Shown here in pieces: positions 41,298 to 51,493 of a DNA stretch of 64,000 nucleotides (the stretch's first letter is position 1; each line of letters starts with the position of its first letter). The translations under genes and the position numbers were made by a program. Below the pieces are notes generated by a model, which saw nothing but the letters and a program-made list of their open reading frames with translations, had not been told where the DNA came from and ran no database searches. The DNA is from an uncultured Duncaniella sp. (lineage in GTDB: Bacteria > Bacteroidota > Bacteroidia > Bacteroidales > Muribaculaceae): NCBI GenBank assembly GCA_910576785.1, contig CAJTJG010000001.1, forward strand, positions 62,001 to 126,000. Reading direction: 5' to 3'.

Positions 41298-43724
41298 TCA
41301 GATGGTGGAGAGTTTCACTTTCAATTCCTTGCCGATGGCGGGGGTGACGGTAAGCGTCACGGGGCCGCTCTCACGGGCTGAACGAAGTATGACGGTGGCC
41401 TTTCCGTTGAAGAGCGAGCGCGTGTTGCCGGTGAGCGATTCACCGCTGGTGTTGTCGCCGTTGGTCACGGCCACGATCTCGGCAGGTCCTTCCACTGAGA
41501 ATGTGAGCTTGGTGTCCACTCCGGGCACATTGCGCTTCTTGCTGTCGATGGCTTCGATCTTTACATGTTGCAGATCCATGCCGTCAGCTTTCCATTCGGG
41601 ATTGTCGGGGGTGGCCCTGAGTGCGGTGGCCTTGCCGGTAGTTTCTATGCGGTGGCGTGCGACCGGAAGTTTCTCGCCGTCGCGGTATGCCACAGCCTCA
41701 AGGCGTCCGGCACGGTAGGGGATACTGTCCCAGTGAATGCGGTTGCGGTTCTTGGGATTGTCCACCTCGTTGCGTTTGCGTCCGAGCGACTTGCCGTTGA
41801 GCAGCAGTTCCACCTCGTCGGCATTGGTATAGGTGTAAAGTTCCACATTCTCGCCGGGTTTGCGGTTCCAGTGGTCGGTCATCTGTTTGCCACCGATCTT
41901 CACGTCATTCCATATGGTGCTGTAGTCACCGTCTATGATACCGATATGTACCATCGGCTCTTCCGGTTTGAAATAGCTTCTAAGGAACCATGCGTTGGGC
42001 TTGGGCTCGAGCGAGATGTCGAATACACCCTGCATCCATCCCTTGGCAGGCCATCCGTGTGACTCTCCGAGATAATCGATCATGCCCCAATATGCAAGTC
42101 CGATCACCTTGTCAAGATCCATCTCGAAGAAATTCGGACCCATGCCGGAAGTGTTGGCCTCGCTCTGGTAGAACATCATCCATGGGAAACGGCGGCTGTC
42201 GCCGGGGAAGTACATATAGCGGTAATTGTAAGCGGCGATATCGGTCTCCATTACCAGCGGGGCGGGGAGGGAGTCGGTGGTCTGGTGGCGTCCGCGCGGG
42301 TGCATGGCTACGGTGACGGGGCGAGTGGTGTCGAAGCGGTCCAGCAAGGCTTTCTGCATCTTGTAGGGAGTTACACCCCAGTCGTTGTAGGGGAGATCCC
42401 ATAGGAGCTGCAGCTCATTGCCGAGGCTCCACATCACCACCGAGGGGTGGTTGCGGTCGCGTTTCACCCATTCGGGCACATCCTTTGGCCAGAGTTCCAT
42501 CCAGTCGCGGCGGCCGCCGGCAAATTGTGTCAGCCACTTGTCGTAGAGTTCGTCAACGACAAGTATTCCGTATTCGTCACACAGATCCATGAACTCCTTG
42601 CTGTAGGGATTGTGGGATGTGCGGATGTGATTGAAACCAAAGTCCTTGAGCATCTTTATGCGCTTCTCGATGGCGGCGGGATAGGCTGCGGCTCCGAGCG
42701 CCCCGAGTGTGTGATGGTTTGCTATACCCTTGAGCAGGACTTTCTTGCCGTTGAGTTTGAAGCCGAACTCGGGTGAGTATTCTATTGTGCGTATACCGAA
42801 ACGGTCGGTGATACGGTCCACTTCCTCACCTTCGGGGGAGAGGAGTGTCATCTCGATGTTGTAGAGATGTGGCGACTCGCAATCCCACAGGCGTGGATTA
42901 TTGATGGTCAGGCTGTCGACGAGGTATTCCCTGGTTTTCTGTTTGCGGTTGAAGGGGAGATCCACAGTGCGGTCATACACCACATTGCCGTCTGCATCGG
43001 ATATCTTTGAGTTTACTTTAAGCGATTTTCCTTTGAAATTCGGGGCAGATATCTCGGCCTGCACTTTCACCGAAGCCTTTTCGGGGGTGACGATGGGAGT
43101 GGTGATGAAAAGCGGGTGGCGGGCGAAGTACGTGTCGGGATCCGTGATGATCACATTTACATCACGGTATAAGCCGCCGCCAGTGTACCAACGGGAGTTT
43201 TCCGGTTTTCCGGTGTCGGCTCTTACGGCTATGATGTTCGGCTTGTCGTAGTTGATCATGTCGGTTATATCGATCTCAAAGCCGAGATATCCGTAGTCAG
43301 TGCCACCCACGGGGGTGCCGTTGAAATATACATCGCCGGTGAGCATTATGCCACCGAAATCGAGGAGCACACGTTTGCCTTTCCATGCCGGATCGGCTTT
43401 GAGTTCGCGTCTGTACCATCCCGGGCCCATCTCCTTGAATCCACGCGAGCTGAGACGCGAGCTGATGTTTGCCACGGGATTGTCTTTATCCCCCTGCTCA
43501 TCGGCCGATGGGGCTACCCATGGCTGCGCCACCTGATAGTCGTGGGGCAGGTTTACCATCTGCCATCCGGAGTCGTCGGCAGAGAGTTTGGCGGCACCTT
43601 CAGGGTCGCCGTAGGTGAATTTCCACCCGTAGTTGATGTTGTCCACCTCGCGCCCGAAGGCGTCTATGGCAGAGGGGACGGCCATCAGCGCGATGGCCAG
43701 AGATGAGATAAGTCTGTTCAGCAC
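41298..43724 (-). CDS. GH2 beta-galactosidase-like enzyme
   Basis: An 808-residue exported glycoside hydrolase family 2 protein (signal MLNRLISSLAIALMAVPSAIDA). Order: sugar-binding jelly roll (residues 25-210), Ig-like domain, TIM barrel with acid/base Glu437 in VMWSLGNELQ and nucleophile Glu522 in FYQSEANTSG, DUF4982-like domain near 640-700, and a final Ig-like domain. The nucleophile tyrosine/glutamate context is that of galactosidases rather than glucuronidases. It is the first gene of the RG-I operon, with a consensus promoter, so it probably trims galactose from RG-I side chains. The regulator gene starts 28 bp after its stop. The linkage specificity is inferred. Confidence 0.9.
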   Translation of the reverse strand: MLNRLISSLAIALMAVPSAIDAFGREVDNINYGWKFTYGDPEGAAKLSADDSGWQMVNLPHDYQVAQPWVAPSADEQGDKDNPVANISSRLSSRGFKEMGPGWYRRELKADPAWKGKRVLLDFGGIMLTGDVYFNGTPVGGTDYGYLGFEIDITDMINYDKPNIIAVRADTGKPENSRWYTGGGLYRDVNVIITDPDTYFARHPLFITTPIVTPEKASVKVQAEISAPNFKGKSLKVNSKISDADGNVVYDRTVDLPFNRKQKTREYLVDSLTINNPRLWDCESPHLYNIEMTLLSPEGEEVDRITDRFGIRTIEYSPEFGFKLNGKKVLLKGIANHHTLGALGAAAYPAAIEKRIKMLKDFGFNHIRTSHNPYSKEFMDLCDEYGILVVDELYDKWLTQFAGGRRDWMELWPKDVPEWVKRDRNHPSVVMWSLGNELQLLWDLPYNDWGVTPYKMQKALLDRFDTTRPVTVAMHPRGRHQTTDSLPAPLVMETDIAAYNYRYMYFPGDSRRFPWMMFYQSEANTSGMGPNFFEMDLDKVIGLAYWGMIDYLGESHGWPAKGWMQGVFDISLEPKPNAWFLRSYFKPEEPMVHIGIIDGDYSTIWNDVKIGGKQMTDHWNRKPGENVELYTYTNADEVELLLNGKSLGRKRNEVDNPKNRNRIHWDSIPYRAGRLEAVAYRDGEKLPVARHRIETTGKATALRATPDNPEWKADGMDLQHVKIEAIDSKKRNVPGVDTKLTFSVEGPAEIVAVTNGDNTSGESLTGNTRSLFNGKATVILRSARESGPVTLTVTPAIGKELKVKLSTI

Positions 43725-43749
43725 GGTAATGTGAGTATTTAAGGTGAAA

Positions 43750-43781
43750 CAAAGTTACGACAAAAGGATAAAAATTGCAAA
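43750..43781 (-). promoter_or_regulatory. Promoter of the RG-I operon
   Basis: Minus strand TTTG (43781-43778), exactly 20 bp, then TAACTTTG (43757-43750). Expected start is about 43744, 20 bp before the GH2 ATG. The next genes on this strand have gaps of 28, 132, 22, 8 and 18 bp. Confidence 0.75.
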
Positions 43782-43816
43782 TCCACCATATATCGGCCGG
43801 GTCGAATTCTTATCCA

Positions 43817-43911
43817 TTGTAGCGGTAGGCGTTATGCTACAACCGTTTGCAAATTTACAACAGAGCCTTCGGGATGACTGTGAAATTCAATCCAACTATG
43901 GGGTTGAATTT
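43817..43911. promoter_or_regulatory. Two inverted repeats in the 303-bp divergent GH2 spacer
   Basis: TTGTAGC (43817-43823) pairs with GCTACAA (43836-43842) across 12 bp. AAATTCAATCC (43883-43893) pairs with GGGTTGAATTT (43901-43911) across 7 bp with a single G:T. They lie 40-160 bp upstream of the RG-I promoter and upstream of the divergent GH2 gene. They are the best candidates for regulator binding. No gene lies in this spacer. Confidence 0.45.
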
Positions 43912-44027
43912 GAGCATTTGGCCCGGTGTGAACTGATATCTTCCCTTTTTGAATGGAATACACCCTTGATTGTTGAGATAATTATCCAACTTTGTATAGC
44001 AAAAATAACAATACGGAAAAATATACC

Positions 44028-47009
44028 ATGAAGAAAAAAGCGTTTATGGGAGGCGTGATATGCGCCGCCGCATTGTCGCTGGCCGCATTGCCGGCTCAGG
44101 GAAGAGATACGTATAATTTCAATCCGGGGTGGCTCCTTAAGGTGGGTGACATCGATGGAGCCGCACGGACATCGTTTGACGACAGCGACTGGAAAAAGGT
44201 GACTTTGCCGAGAGCATTCAACGAGGACGAGGCATACAAAGTGGGTATAGCCCAGCTCACGGACACTGTAGCCTGGTACCGCAAACATTTCACCGTGCCG
44301 TCATCGGCCCGTGGCAAGAAGGTGTTTCTCGAGTTCGAAGGCGTGAGGCAGGGTGCTGATTTCTATATCAACGGCCATCACATCGGTCTGCATGAGAATG
44401 GTGCGATGGCAGTGGGATTTGACATCACACCATATGTGAAGTTTGGCAAGGATAATACCGTGGCCGTGAGGACTGACAATGACTGGCGCTACAAGGAGCG
44501 TGCCACAGGAAGCCACTTTCAGTGGAATGACCGCAATTTCAATGCAAATTACGGAGGCATACCCAAGAACACATGGCTCCATATCTCCGATCCCGTCTAT
44601 CAGACATTGCCGCTCTACAGCAATCTTGGCACCACCGGTACGTATGTCTATGCCACAGATATAAAGGTTAAGAGCCGCACGGCCTGCATACATGCGGAGT
44701 CGGAGGTGAAGAATGACGGACGCAAGAGCGTCACTGTCGGTTATAAGGTGAAGATCTTTGACAACGATGGGCGTGAAGTGGCCGCTTTCGATGGTGATCC
44801 CGTGACAGTGGCTCCCGGAGCGTCGGCCATGGTCAAGGCAAGTTCGCCGGTGTCCGGTCTCCATTTCTGGAGCTGGGGATATGGCTATTTATATAAGGTG
44901 AAGACATCGCTTGTGGTGGATGGCCGCGAGTGTGACGAGGTGACCACCGTGACAGGCTTCCGCAAGACCCGTTTCGGCGAAGGGAAGATCTGGATCAACG
45001 ACAGAGTGATACAGATGAAGGGCTACGCACAGCGTTCGAGCAACGAATGGCCCGGCGTAGGACTGTCGGTGGCGCCTTGGCTCAGTGACTACTCCAACTC
45101 GCTTGTGGTGGAGGGGAACGGCAACTTCGTGAGATGGATGCACATCTCGCCGTGGAGGCAGGATGTGGAGTCGTGCGACCGTGTGGGACTCATGCAGATG
45201 CTCCCTGCCGGAGATGCCGAAAAGGATGTCACCGGCCGGCGATGGGATCAGCGTAAGGAGCTGATGCGCGATGCCATAATCTACTACCGCAACAATCCGA
45301 GTGTCATATTCTGGGAGAGCGGCAATGAGTCAATAAGCCGAGACCATATGCTGGAGATGAGAGATATACGTGATATGTATGATCCGCATGGCGGCCGGGC
45401 TATCGGATCGCGCGAGATGCTTGACATACGTGAGTCGGAATATGGCGGCGAGATGCTATATGTCAACAAAAGCGAGCACAGCCCGATGGTGCAGACTGAG
45501 TATTGCCGCGATGAGGGATTGCGCAAGTATTGGGATAACTGGAGCTATCCATACCACAGGCATGGCGACGGTCCCCTCCATAAGGGCAAGGATGCCACGG
45601 CCTACAATCAGAATCAGGATATGCTCACGGTGGAGTTCGTGCGCAGATGGTATGACTTCTGGCGTGAGCGCCCGGGCACGGGCCGTCGTGTCAATTCCGG
45701 AGGCGCCAAGATCATATTCTCCGACACGCAGACTCACGGCCGCAGTGCCGAGAATTACCGTCTGAGCGGTGTGGTGGATCCCATGCGTATACCTAAGGAT
45801 GGCTTCTATGCCCACAAGGTGATGTGGGATGCCTGGGTGGATCCTGAAAGGTACGCCACCCATATAGTGGGTCATTGGAACTATCCCGAGGGGACGGTCA
45901 AACCGGTATATGTGGTTTCGTCGTGCGATTCCGTCGAGCTTGTGGTGAATGGACGCAACTTCGGCCCCGGCCGTCAGGAGTACCGTTTCCTGCATACATT
46001 CGACTCCATACCATATCAGGCCGGACGCATCGAGGCTTTCGGCTATGACCGCGACGGCAGGTTGCAGACCACAACATCCATGGAGACTGTCGGCGAGCCG
46101 GCTGCCATGAAGCTCACGCTTATGACCGGACCCGATGGAGTGCATGCCGATGGTGCCGATCTTGCTCTTGTTCAGGTGGAGATAGTTGACAAGGACGGAC
46201 GCCGGTGCCCGCTGGCCAACGACATGATAGACTATACGCTCGAAGGGCCCGCCGAATGGCGCGGCGGCGTGGCGCAGGGCAAGGATAACTATGCCTTTGC
46301 AACATCGCTCCCTGTGGAGTGCGGTGTGGGTAGAGTTATGCTCCGCACTCTCCCTGAGGCCGGCAAGGTGACTCTCACAGCGAGAGCCGAGGGTATGGAG
46401 GAGCAGAAGGTGACTTTTGATACAAAACCGGTGGACGTGAAGGGAGGACTTTCGGAATTCCGTCCGGCCTCGGCGCTACCCTCGCGTCTTGATCGCGGTG
46501 AGACCCCCGACGGACCATCGTATGTCGACTCCAAGGTGGATGTCCGCATAGCCGATGCTACTGCCGGCTATGACACGGAAGGAACCGTGGCAAGCTATGA
46601 TGATAATGAGTTGAGCGAATGGCGCAATGACGGACGCCTGTCCACCGGATGGATCACCTACCGGCTGGAGCGCCGCGCTGCTATCGACGATATATGTGTG
46701 AAGCTGACCGGATGGCGCCAGCGTTCATATCCTCTTGAGGTGTATGCGGGCGATACTCTCGTGTGGAGCGGAGATACTGATCGCAGCCTCGGCTACGTAC
46801 ATCTATATATAAAGAACCCTGTGATGAGCGATACGTATACGATAAGACTCAAGGGCGCATCAACCGATAGCGATGCTTTCGGTCAGATAATCGAGGTGGC
46901 CGAACCTGCCGCCGGAGAACTCGATCTCTTCAAGGCCAAAGGTGGCGATGAGGTAAACAATGAGCTGCGCATCGTGGAGATAGAATTTCTCGAGACCCTC
47001 GGGCAGTAA
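44028..47009 (+). CDS. Large GH2 family glycosidase
   Basis: A 993-residue exported GH2 protein beginning MKKKAFMGGVICAAALSLAALPAQG at 44028. The 12 codons before this in the open frame lack a signal and are not used. Order: jelly-roll sugar-binding domain, Ig-like domain, TIM barrel with acid/base Glu434 in FWESGNES and nucleophile Glu491 in MVQTEYCRDEG, DUF4982-like and Ig-like domains, and a C-terminal beta-sandwich (about 860-990, WITYRLERRAAIDDICVKLTGWRQRSYPLEVYAG) like F5/8 type C carbohydrate-binding modules. It is divergent from the RG-I operon and ends at a strong hairpin. The substrate is probably a galactose- or arabinose-containing side chain; this is inferred from neighbours. Confidence 0.88.
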   Translation: MKKKAFMGGVICAAALSLAALPAQGRDTYNFNPGWLLKVGDIDGAARTSFDDSDWKKVTLPRAFNEDEAYKVGIAQLTDTVAWYRKHFTVPSSARGKKVFLEFEGVRQGADFYINGHHIGLHENGAMAVGFDITPYVKFGKDNTVAVRTDNDWRYKERATGSHFQWNDRNFNANYGGIPKNTWLHISDPVYQTLPLYSNLGTTGTYVYATDIKVKSRTACIHAESEVKNDGRKSVTVGYKVKIFDNDGREVAAFDGDPVTVAPGASAMVKASSPVSGLHFWSWGYGYLYKVKTSLVVDGRECDEVTTVTGFRKTRFGEGKIWINDRVIQMKGYAQRSSNEWPGVGLSVAPWLSDYSNSLVVEGNGNFVRWMHISPWRQDVESCDRVGLMQMLPAGDAEKDVTGRRWDQRKELMRDAIIYYRNNPSVIFWESGNESISRDHMLEMRDIRDMYDPHGGRAIGSREMLDIRESEYGGEMLYVNKSEHSPMVQTEYCRDEGLRKYWDNWSYPYHRHGDGPLHKGKDATAYNQNQDMLTVEFVRRWYDFWRERPGTGRRVNSGGAKIIFSDTQTHGRSAENYRLSGVVDPMRIPKDGFYAHKVMWDAWVDPERYATHIVGHWNYPEGTVKPVYVVSSCDSVELVVNGRNFGPGRQEYRFLHTFDSIPYQAGRIEAFGYDRDGRLQTTTSMETVGEPAAMKLTLMTGPDGVHADGADLALVQVEIVDKDGRRCPLANDMIDYTLEGPAEWRGGVAQGKDNYAFATSLPVECGVGRVMLRTLPEAGKVTLTARAEGMEEQKVTFDTKPVDVKGGLSEFRPASALPSRLDRGETPDGPSYVDSKVDVRIADATAGYDTEGTVASYDDNELSEWRNDGRLSTGWITYRLERRAAIDDICVKLTGWRQRSYPLEVYAGDTLVWSGDTDRSLGYVHLYIKNPVMSDTYTIRLKGASTDSDAFGQIIEVAEPAAGELDLFKAKGGDEVNNELRIVEIEFLETLGQ

Positions 47010-47045
47010 ATGAAGTCGTGTCATAATTGACATAAGCATATAGAG

Positions 47046-47102
47046 GACAAAAAGGACAAAAGTGACAGAATAAAAAAACTTGTCACTTTTGTCCTTTTTG
47101 TC
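47046..47102. terminator. Perfect 22-bp hairpin between convergent GH2 and L,D-transpeptidase genes
   Basis: Arms 47046-47067 and 47081-47102 are exact complements, with a 13-nt A-rich loop. The right arm is T-rich (TTTTGTCC, TTTTTGTC), and the left arm gives the same on the other strand, so it suits termination in both directions. Confidence 0.8.
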
Positions 47103-47125
47103 TTTCTGTATCTTTCTATATAGGT

Positions 47126-47746
47126 TTATGGAGCAGCGGAAGTATCTGCGACAGGATCGGGCATTACGGTGACACGGCTGTCCTTGTCGACCATGCGTCG
47201 CACTCTCACTATGTCCTCGTTGTGCATGCGCATGCATCCGTGGCTGCGTCGGCCGGGCACAGAGAACGGTGCGTTTGTGCCATGGATCCCTATGCCGTAG
47301 AATGGAGGTGTGTGGAGCGCTATGAAGAATGGGCCGTAGCATTTGTCCTGAGTGTCCTTGTAGGTCCAGTCGGTGGAGTTGTACACACCATATATCTTGA
47401 ACCGGCCCTCGGGGGTGCGCCAGTCATCCTTCCCGCTTTTCTGGCCTCTTTTGGCTGAGGCACACACCGGATAGCGCGACAGGGTGTCGCCGAAGGCATT
47501 GACCACAAGCAGTCTCATGTGCGGCTTGTCCACAATGATGTTTTTAGCCAGCCTCATGCGTCCGGGTGCTGCTGACAGCGGACAGTCAATAAGTTCGATG
47601 TTGTCGGGATCCGGCAGTGATGGACGCGATGTGCGCACGTATGAGGCAAGCATCTCCATGACTGCCGGAGAGAAGTCGGCCGCGGTGCTTTGTGCGGCGG
47701 CATTGATGGATAGCAGTGTCAATAGGGATGTCAGGATATGTTTCAT
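47126..47746 (-). CDS. L,D-transpeptidase (YkuD domain)
   Basis: A 206-residue exported enzyme (signal MKHILTSLLTLLSINAAAQS) that forms 3-3 crosslinks in peptidoglycan or attaches proteins to it. The YkuD core carries the full active-site motif: HGTNAPFSVPGRRSHGCMRMHNEDI, with the catalytic cysteine in SHGCMR and the conserved histidine and arginine. The upstream TPEGRFKIYGVYNSTDW strand is typical. The ATG at 47746 sits 1 bp from a hairpin, and a TAAATTTG -7-like box (47758-47751) predicts transcription starting at the ATG itself. It is monocistronic and convergent with the large GH2 gene. Confidence 0.92.
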   Translation of the reverse strand: MKHILTSLLTLLSINAAAQSTAADFSPAVMEMLASYVRTSRPSLPDPDNIELIDCPLSAAPGRMRLAKNIIVDKPHMRLLVVNAFGDTLSRYPVCASAKRGQKSGKDDWRTPEGRFKIYGVYNSTDWTYKDTQDKCYGPFFIALHTPPFYGIGIHGTNAPFSVPGRRSHGCMRMHNEDIVRVRRMVDKDSRVTVMPDPVADTSAAP

Positions 47747-47778
47747 GGAGCAAATTTAGTGAATTTGCTCCTTTTTTT
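47747..47778 (+). terminator. Hairpin with T-run abutting the L,D-transpeptidase start
   Basis: GGAGCAAATT (47747-47756) pairs perfectly with AATTTGCTCC (47762-47771), followed on the plus strand by seven Ts. Read plus-ward it looks like an intrinsic terminator just before guaB. Read minus-ward it lies directly in front of the L,D-transpeptidase ATG and contains that gene's candidate -7 box. Confidence 0.6.
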
Positions 47779-47782
47779 ATGA

Positions 47783-49309
<1,527 letters not shown>

Positions 49310-49317
49310 TCAATACC

Positions 49318-50538
49318 ATGACCGTAGTAGACAGATTTCTCCAATATGTGAAGTTCGACACCCAGAGTGACGAGCTTACACAGATGACCCCGTCGACCCC
49401 GGGGCAGATGATATTCGCACGCCACCTTGAGAAGGAGCTGCGTGATATGGGGCTCAGTGACATTTCGCTCGATGACAATGGTTATCTCATGGCCACTCTG
49501 CCGGGCAATGTCGCGGGTAATGTTCCTACCGTAGGTTTCATAGCCCACCTCGACACCGCCACCGACATGAGCGGACGCCACGTATCGCCACGCATCGTGC
49601 AGGACTATGACGGGGGCGATATCACCCTCAATGCACAGGAGGGGATAGTGATGTCACCGGCACAGTTCCCCGAACTCCTTCACTACAAGGGTGAGGATCT
49701 CATTGTCACTGATGGAACAACACTCCTCGGTGCGGATGACAAGGCCGGCATAGCCGAGATCATCACTGCCGTGGATTATCTCATGCATCATCCCGAGATC
49801 AAGCATGGCGATATACGTATAGCCTTCAATCCCGACGAGGAGATTGGCAAGGGTGCCCACAAGTTTGACGTTGAGCGCTTCGGCGCCGACTGGGCCTATA
49901 CCATGGATGGAGGCGAAGTTGGCGAGCTCGAGTATGAGAACTTCAACGCCGCCGTGGCCAAGGTGACATTCAAGGGATGCAATGTTCATCCCGGATATGC
50001 CAAGCACAAGATGCTCAATTCCATCCGTGTGGCAAATCAGTTTGCCATCATGCTCCCGCGCTGGGAAACTCCCGAGCATACCGAAGGCTATGAGGGATTC
50101 TACCATCTGGTGTCGATAGAGGGTACTGTCGAGAAGACGGTTCTCACATACATCATCCGTGATCATGACCGCGATCGTTTCGAGCGACGCAAGAAGGAGC
50201 TCGAGCACCTCACGCGCAAGATCAACAATGAGTTCCCCGGGTGCGCCTCCATCGAAATTCAGGACCAGTACTACAACATGCGCGAGAAGATCGAACCGCT
50301 GATGCACATCATAGATATTGCCGTGCAGGCCATGAAGGATGCCGGAGTGACACCTAAGGTGCAGCCCATACGCGGCGGAACGGACGGAGCTCAGCTTTCG
50401 TTCAAGGGACTTCCCTGTCCCAATATCTTCGCCGGAGGTCTCAACTTCCATGGCCGCTACGAGTTCGTGCCCGTATCTTCGATGGAAAAGGCCGCCGATG
50501 TCATCGTGCAGATAGCGCGTATCGTGGCCGAAAGGTGA
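49318..50538 (+). CDS. pepT: Peptidase T (tripeptide aminopeptidase)
   Basis: Cytoplasmic M20-family zinc peptidase that removes the N-terminal residue from tripeptides. The 406-residue protein shows the zinc-binding signature [14 protein letters not shown]. It continues with [15 protein letters not shown] with the bridging aspartate, and [35 protein letters not shown] with the catalytic Glu and metal ligand. The C-terminal [24 protein letters not shown] is also typical. Length is standard. It is 8 bp after guaB and its TGA overlaps the GTG start of miaA by 4 bp. Confidence 0.96.
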   Translation: MTVVDRFLQYVKFDTQSDELTQMTPSTPGQMIFARHLEKELRDMGLSDISLDDNGYLMATLPGNVAGNVPTVGFIAHLDTATDMSGRHVSPRIVQDYDGGDITLNAQEGIVMSPAQFPELLHYKGEDLIVTDGTTLLGADDKAGIAEIITAVDYLMHHPEIKHGDIRIAFNPDEEIGKGAHKFDVERFGADWAYTMDGGEVGELEYENFNAAVAKVTFKGCNVHPGYAKHKMLNSIRVANQFAIMLPRWETPEHTEGYEGFYHLVSIEGTVEKTVLTYIIRDHDRDRFERRKKELEHLTRKINNEFPGCASIEIQDQYYNMREKIEPLMHIIDIAVQAMKDAGVTPKVQPIRGGTDGAQLSFKGLPCPNIFAGGLNFHGRYEFVPVSSMEKAADVIVQIARIVAER

Positions 50539-51446
50539 AGACACTTGTCATCGTGACCGGTCCGACCGCAAGCGGAAAGACCGGACTTGCAATAGATATA
50601 GCCGAGAGTCTCGACACGGAAATCGTGTCGGCCGACTCTCGGCAAATCTATCGTGGCATACCTATAGGTACCGCTGTGCCCTCGGCCGATGAACTCGCAC
50701 GGGTGAGACACCATTTCATCGAGACACTGCCTCTTGACAGCTATTATAGCGCAGCCCGCTATGAGGAGGAAGCATTGACCGTGCTTGGTGAAATATGGCG
50801 TAAGCGCGATATAGCGGTGATGTGCGGAGGATCCATGATGTACATCGACGCTGTCACCCGCGGCATAGACCAGTTGCCCACAATATCGGATGAGGTGAGG
50901 GAGCGGGTGCGCATGCTGTATGAACAGAGTGGCATAGAGGGGCTCCGCGACACTCTCGCGGGGATCGATCCCGTGATGATGGAGCGTATCGATCCGTCCA
51001 ATCACCGCCGTCTCATGCACGCCATAGAGATAACGCTCGAGGCCGGGATACCATGCTCAAGACTCCTTACCGGTCAGGCCAAGGAGCGGCCGTTCAGAAT
51101 AGTGAAGCTTGCCATCGGCCATACGAGAGAGGCGCTGTTTGACCGTATAAACCGACGCGTGGACGCGATGATAGAGGCCGGACTCGAGGCGGAGGCCGCC
51201 AGGGTGTATCCGCAGCGTCATCTCAATGCGCTCAATACGGTAGGCTATAAGGAATTGTTTGCGGTGATGGATGGCGTGATGACGCGCGATATTGCCATAC
51301 CTCGCATAGCCAAGAACACACGCGTTTATGCCAAAAAACAATTGCTATGGCTTTCGAAGGATCCGACTGTCAATTACATAGATCCGTCCATGGCAGATAT
51401 GGCCGGTGAGGCGTTAAGGATTATTAATACAAGTCTTATGGAGTGA
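50535..51446 (+). CDS. miaA: tRNA dimethylallyltransferase
   Basis: Transfers the dimethylallyl group to A37 of tRNAs reading UNN codons. The 303-residue protein starts with GTG at 50535, overlapping the pepT stop (GTGA), so it depends on coupled translation. The P-loop [11 protein letters not shown] is at residues 9-16 and beyond. It continues with [19 protein letters not shown], the catalytic [13 protein letters not shown] with the conserved aspartate, [14 protein letters not shown], and the late NTVGYKELF and [14 protein letters not shown]. All expected motifs are present. It is the last gene of the guaB operon. Confidence 0.96.
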   Translation: MKTLVIVTGPTASGKTGLAIDIAESLDTEIVSADSRQIYRGIPIGTAVPSADELARVRHHFIETLPLDSYYSAARYEEEALTVLGEIWRKRDIAVMCGGSMMYIDAVTRGIDQLPTISDEVRERVRMLYEQSGIEGLRDTLAGIDPVMMERIDPSNHRRLMHAIEITLEAGIPCSRLLTGQAKERPFRIVKLAIGHTREALFDRINRRVDAMIEAGLEAEAARVYPQRHLNALNTVGYKELFAVMDGVMTRDIAIPRIAKNTRVYAKKQLLWLSKDPTVNYIDPSMADMAGEALRIINTSLME

Positions 51447-51462
51447 CTTGCACTTTTTTAGT

Positions 51463-51470
51463 ACTTTTGT
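51463..51470 (+). promoter_or_regulatory. -7 box of the acyl-CoA ligase gene
   Basis: TACTTTTG matches TAnnTTTG, 23 bp before the ATG at 51494. No TTTG lies at the expected upstream distance. Confidence 0.4.
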
Positions 51471-51493
51471 GCTAAAATTTTTAACACTGCATA

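Noticed and set aside
45456..46145. A 229-codon frame antisense to the large GH2 gene
   Set aside because: It lies wholly inside the GH2 catalytic and Ig-like region, whose sense frame is intact; no promoter or family features.
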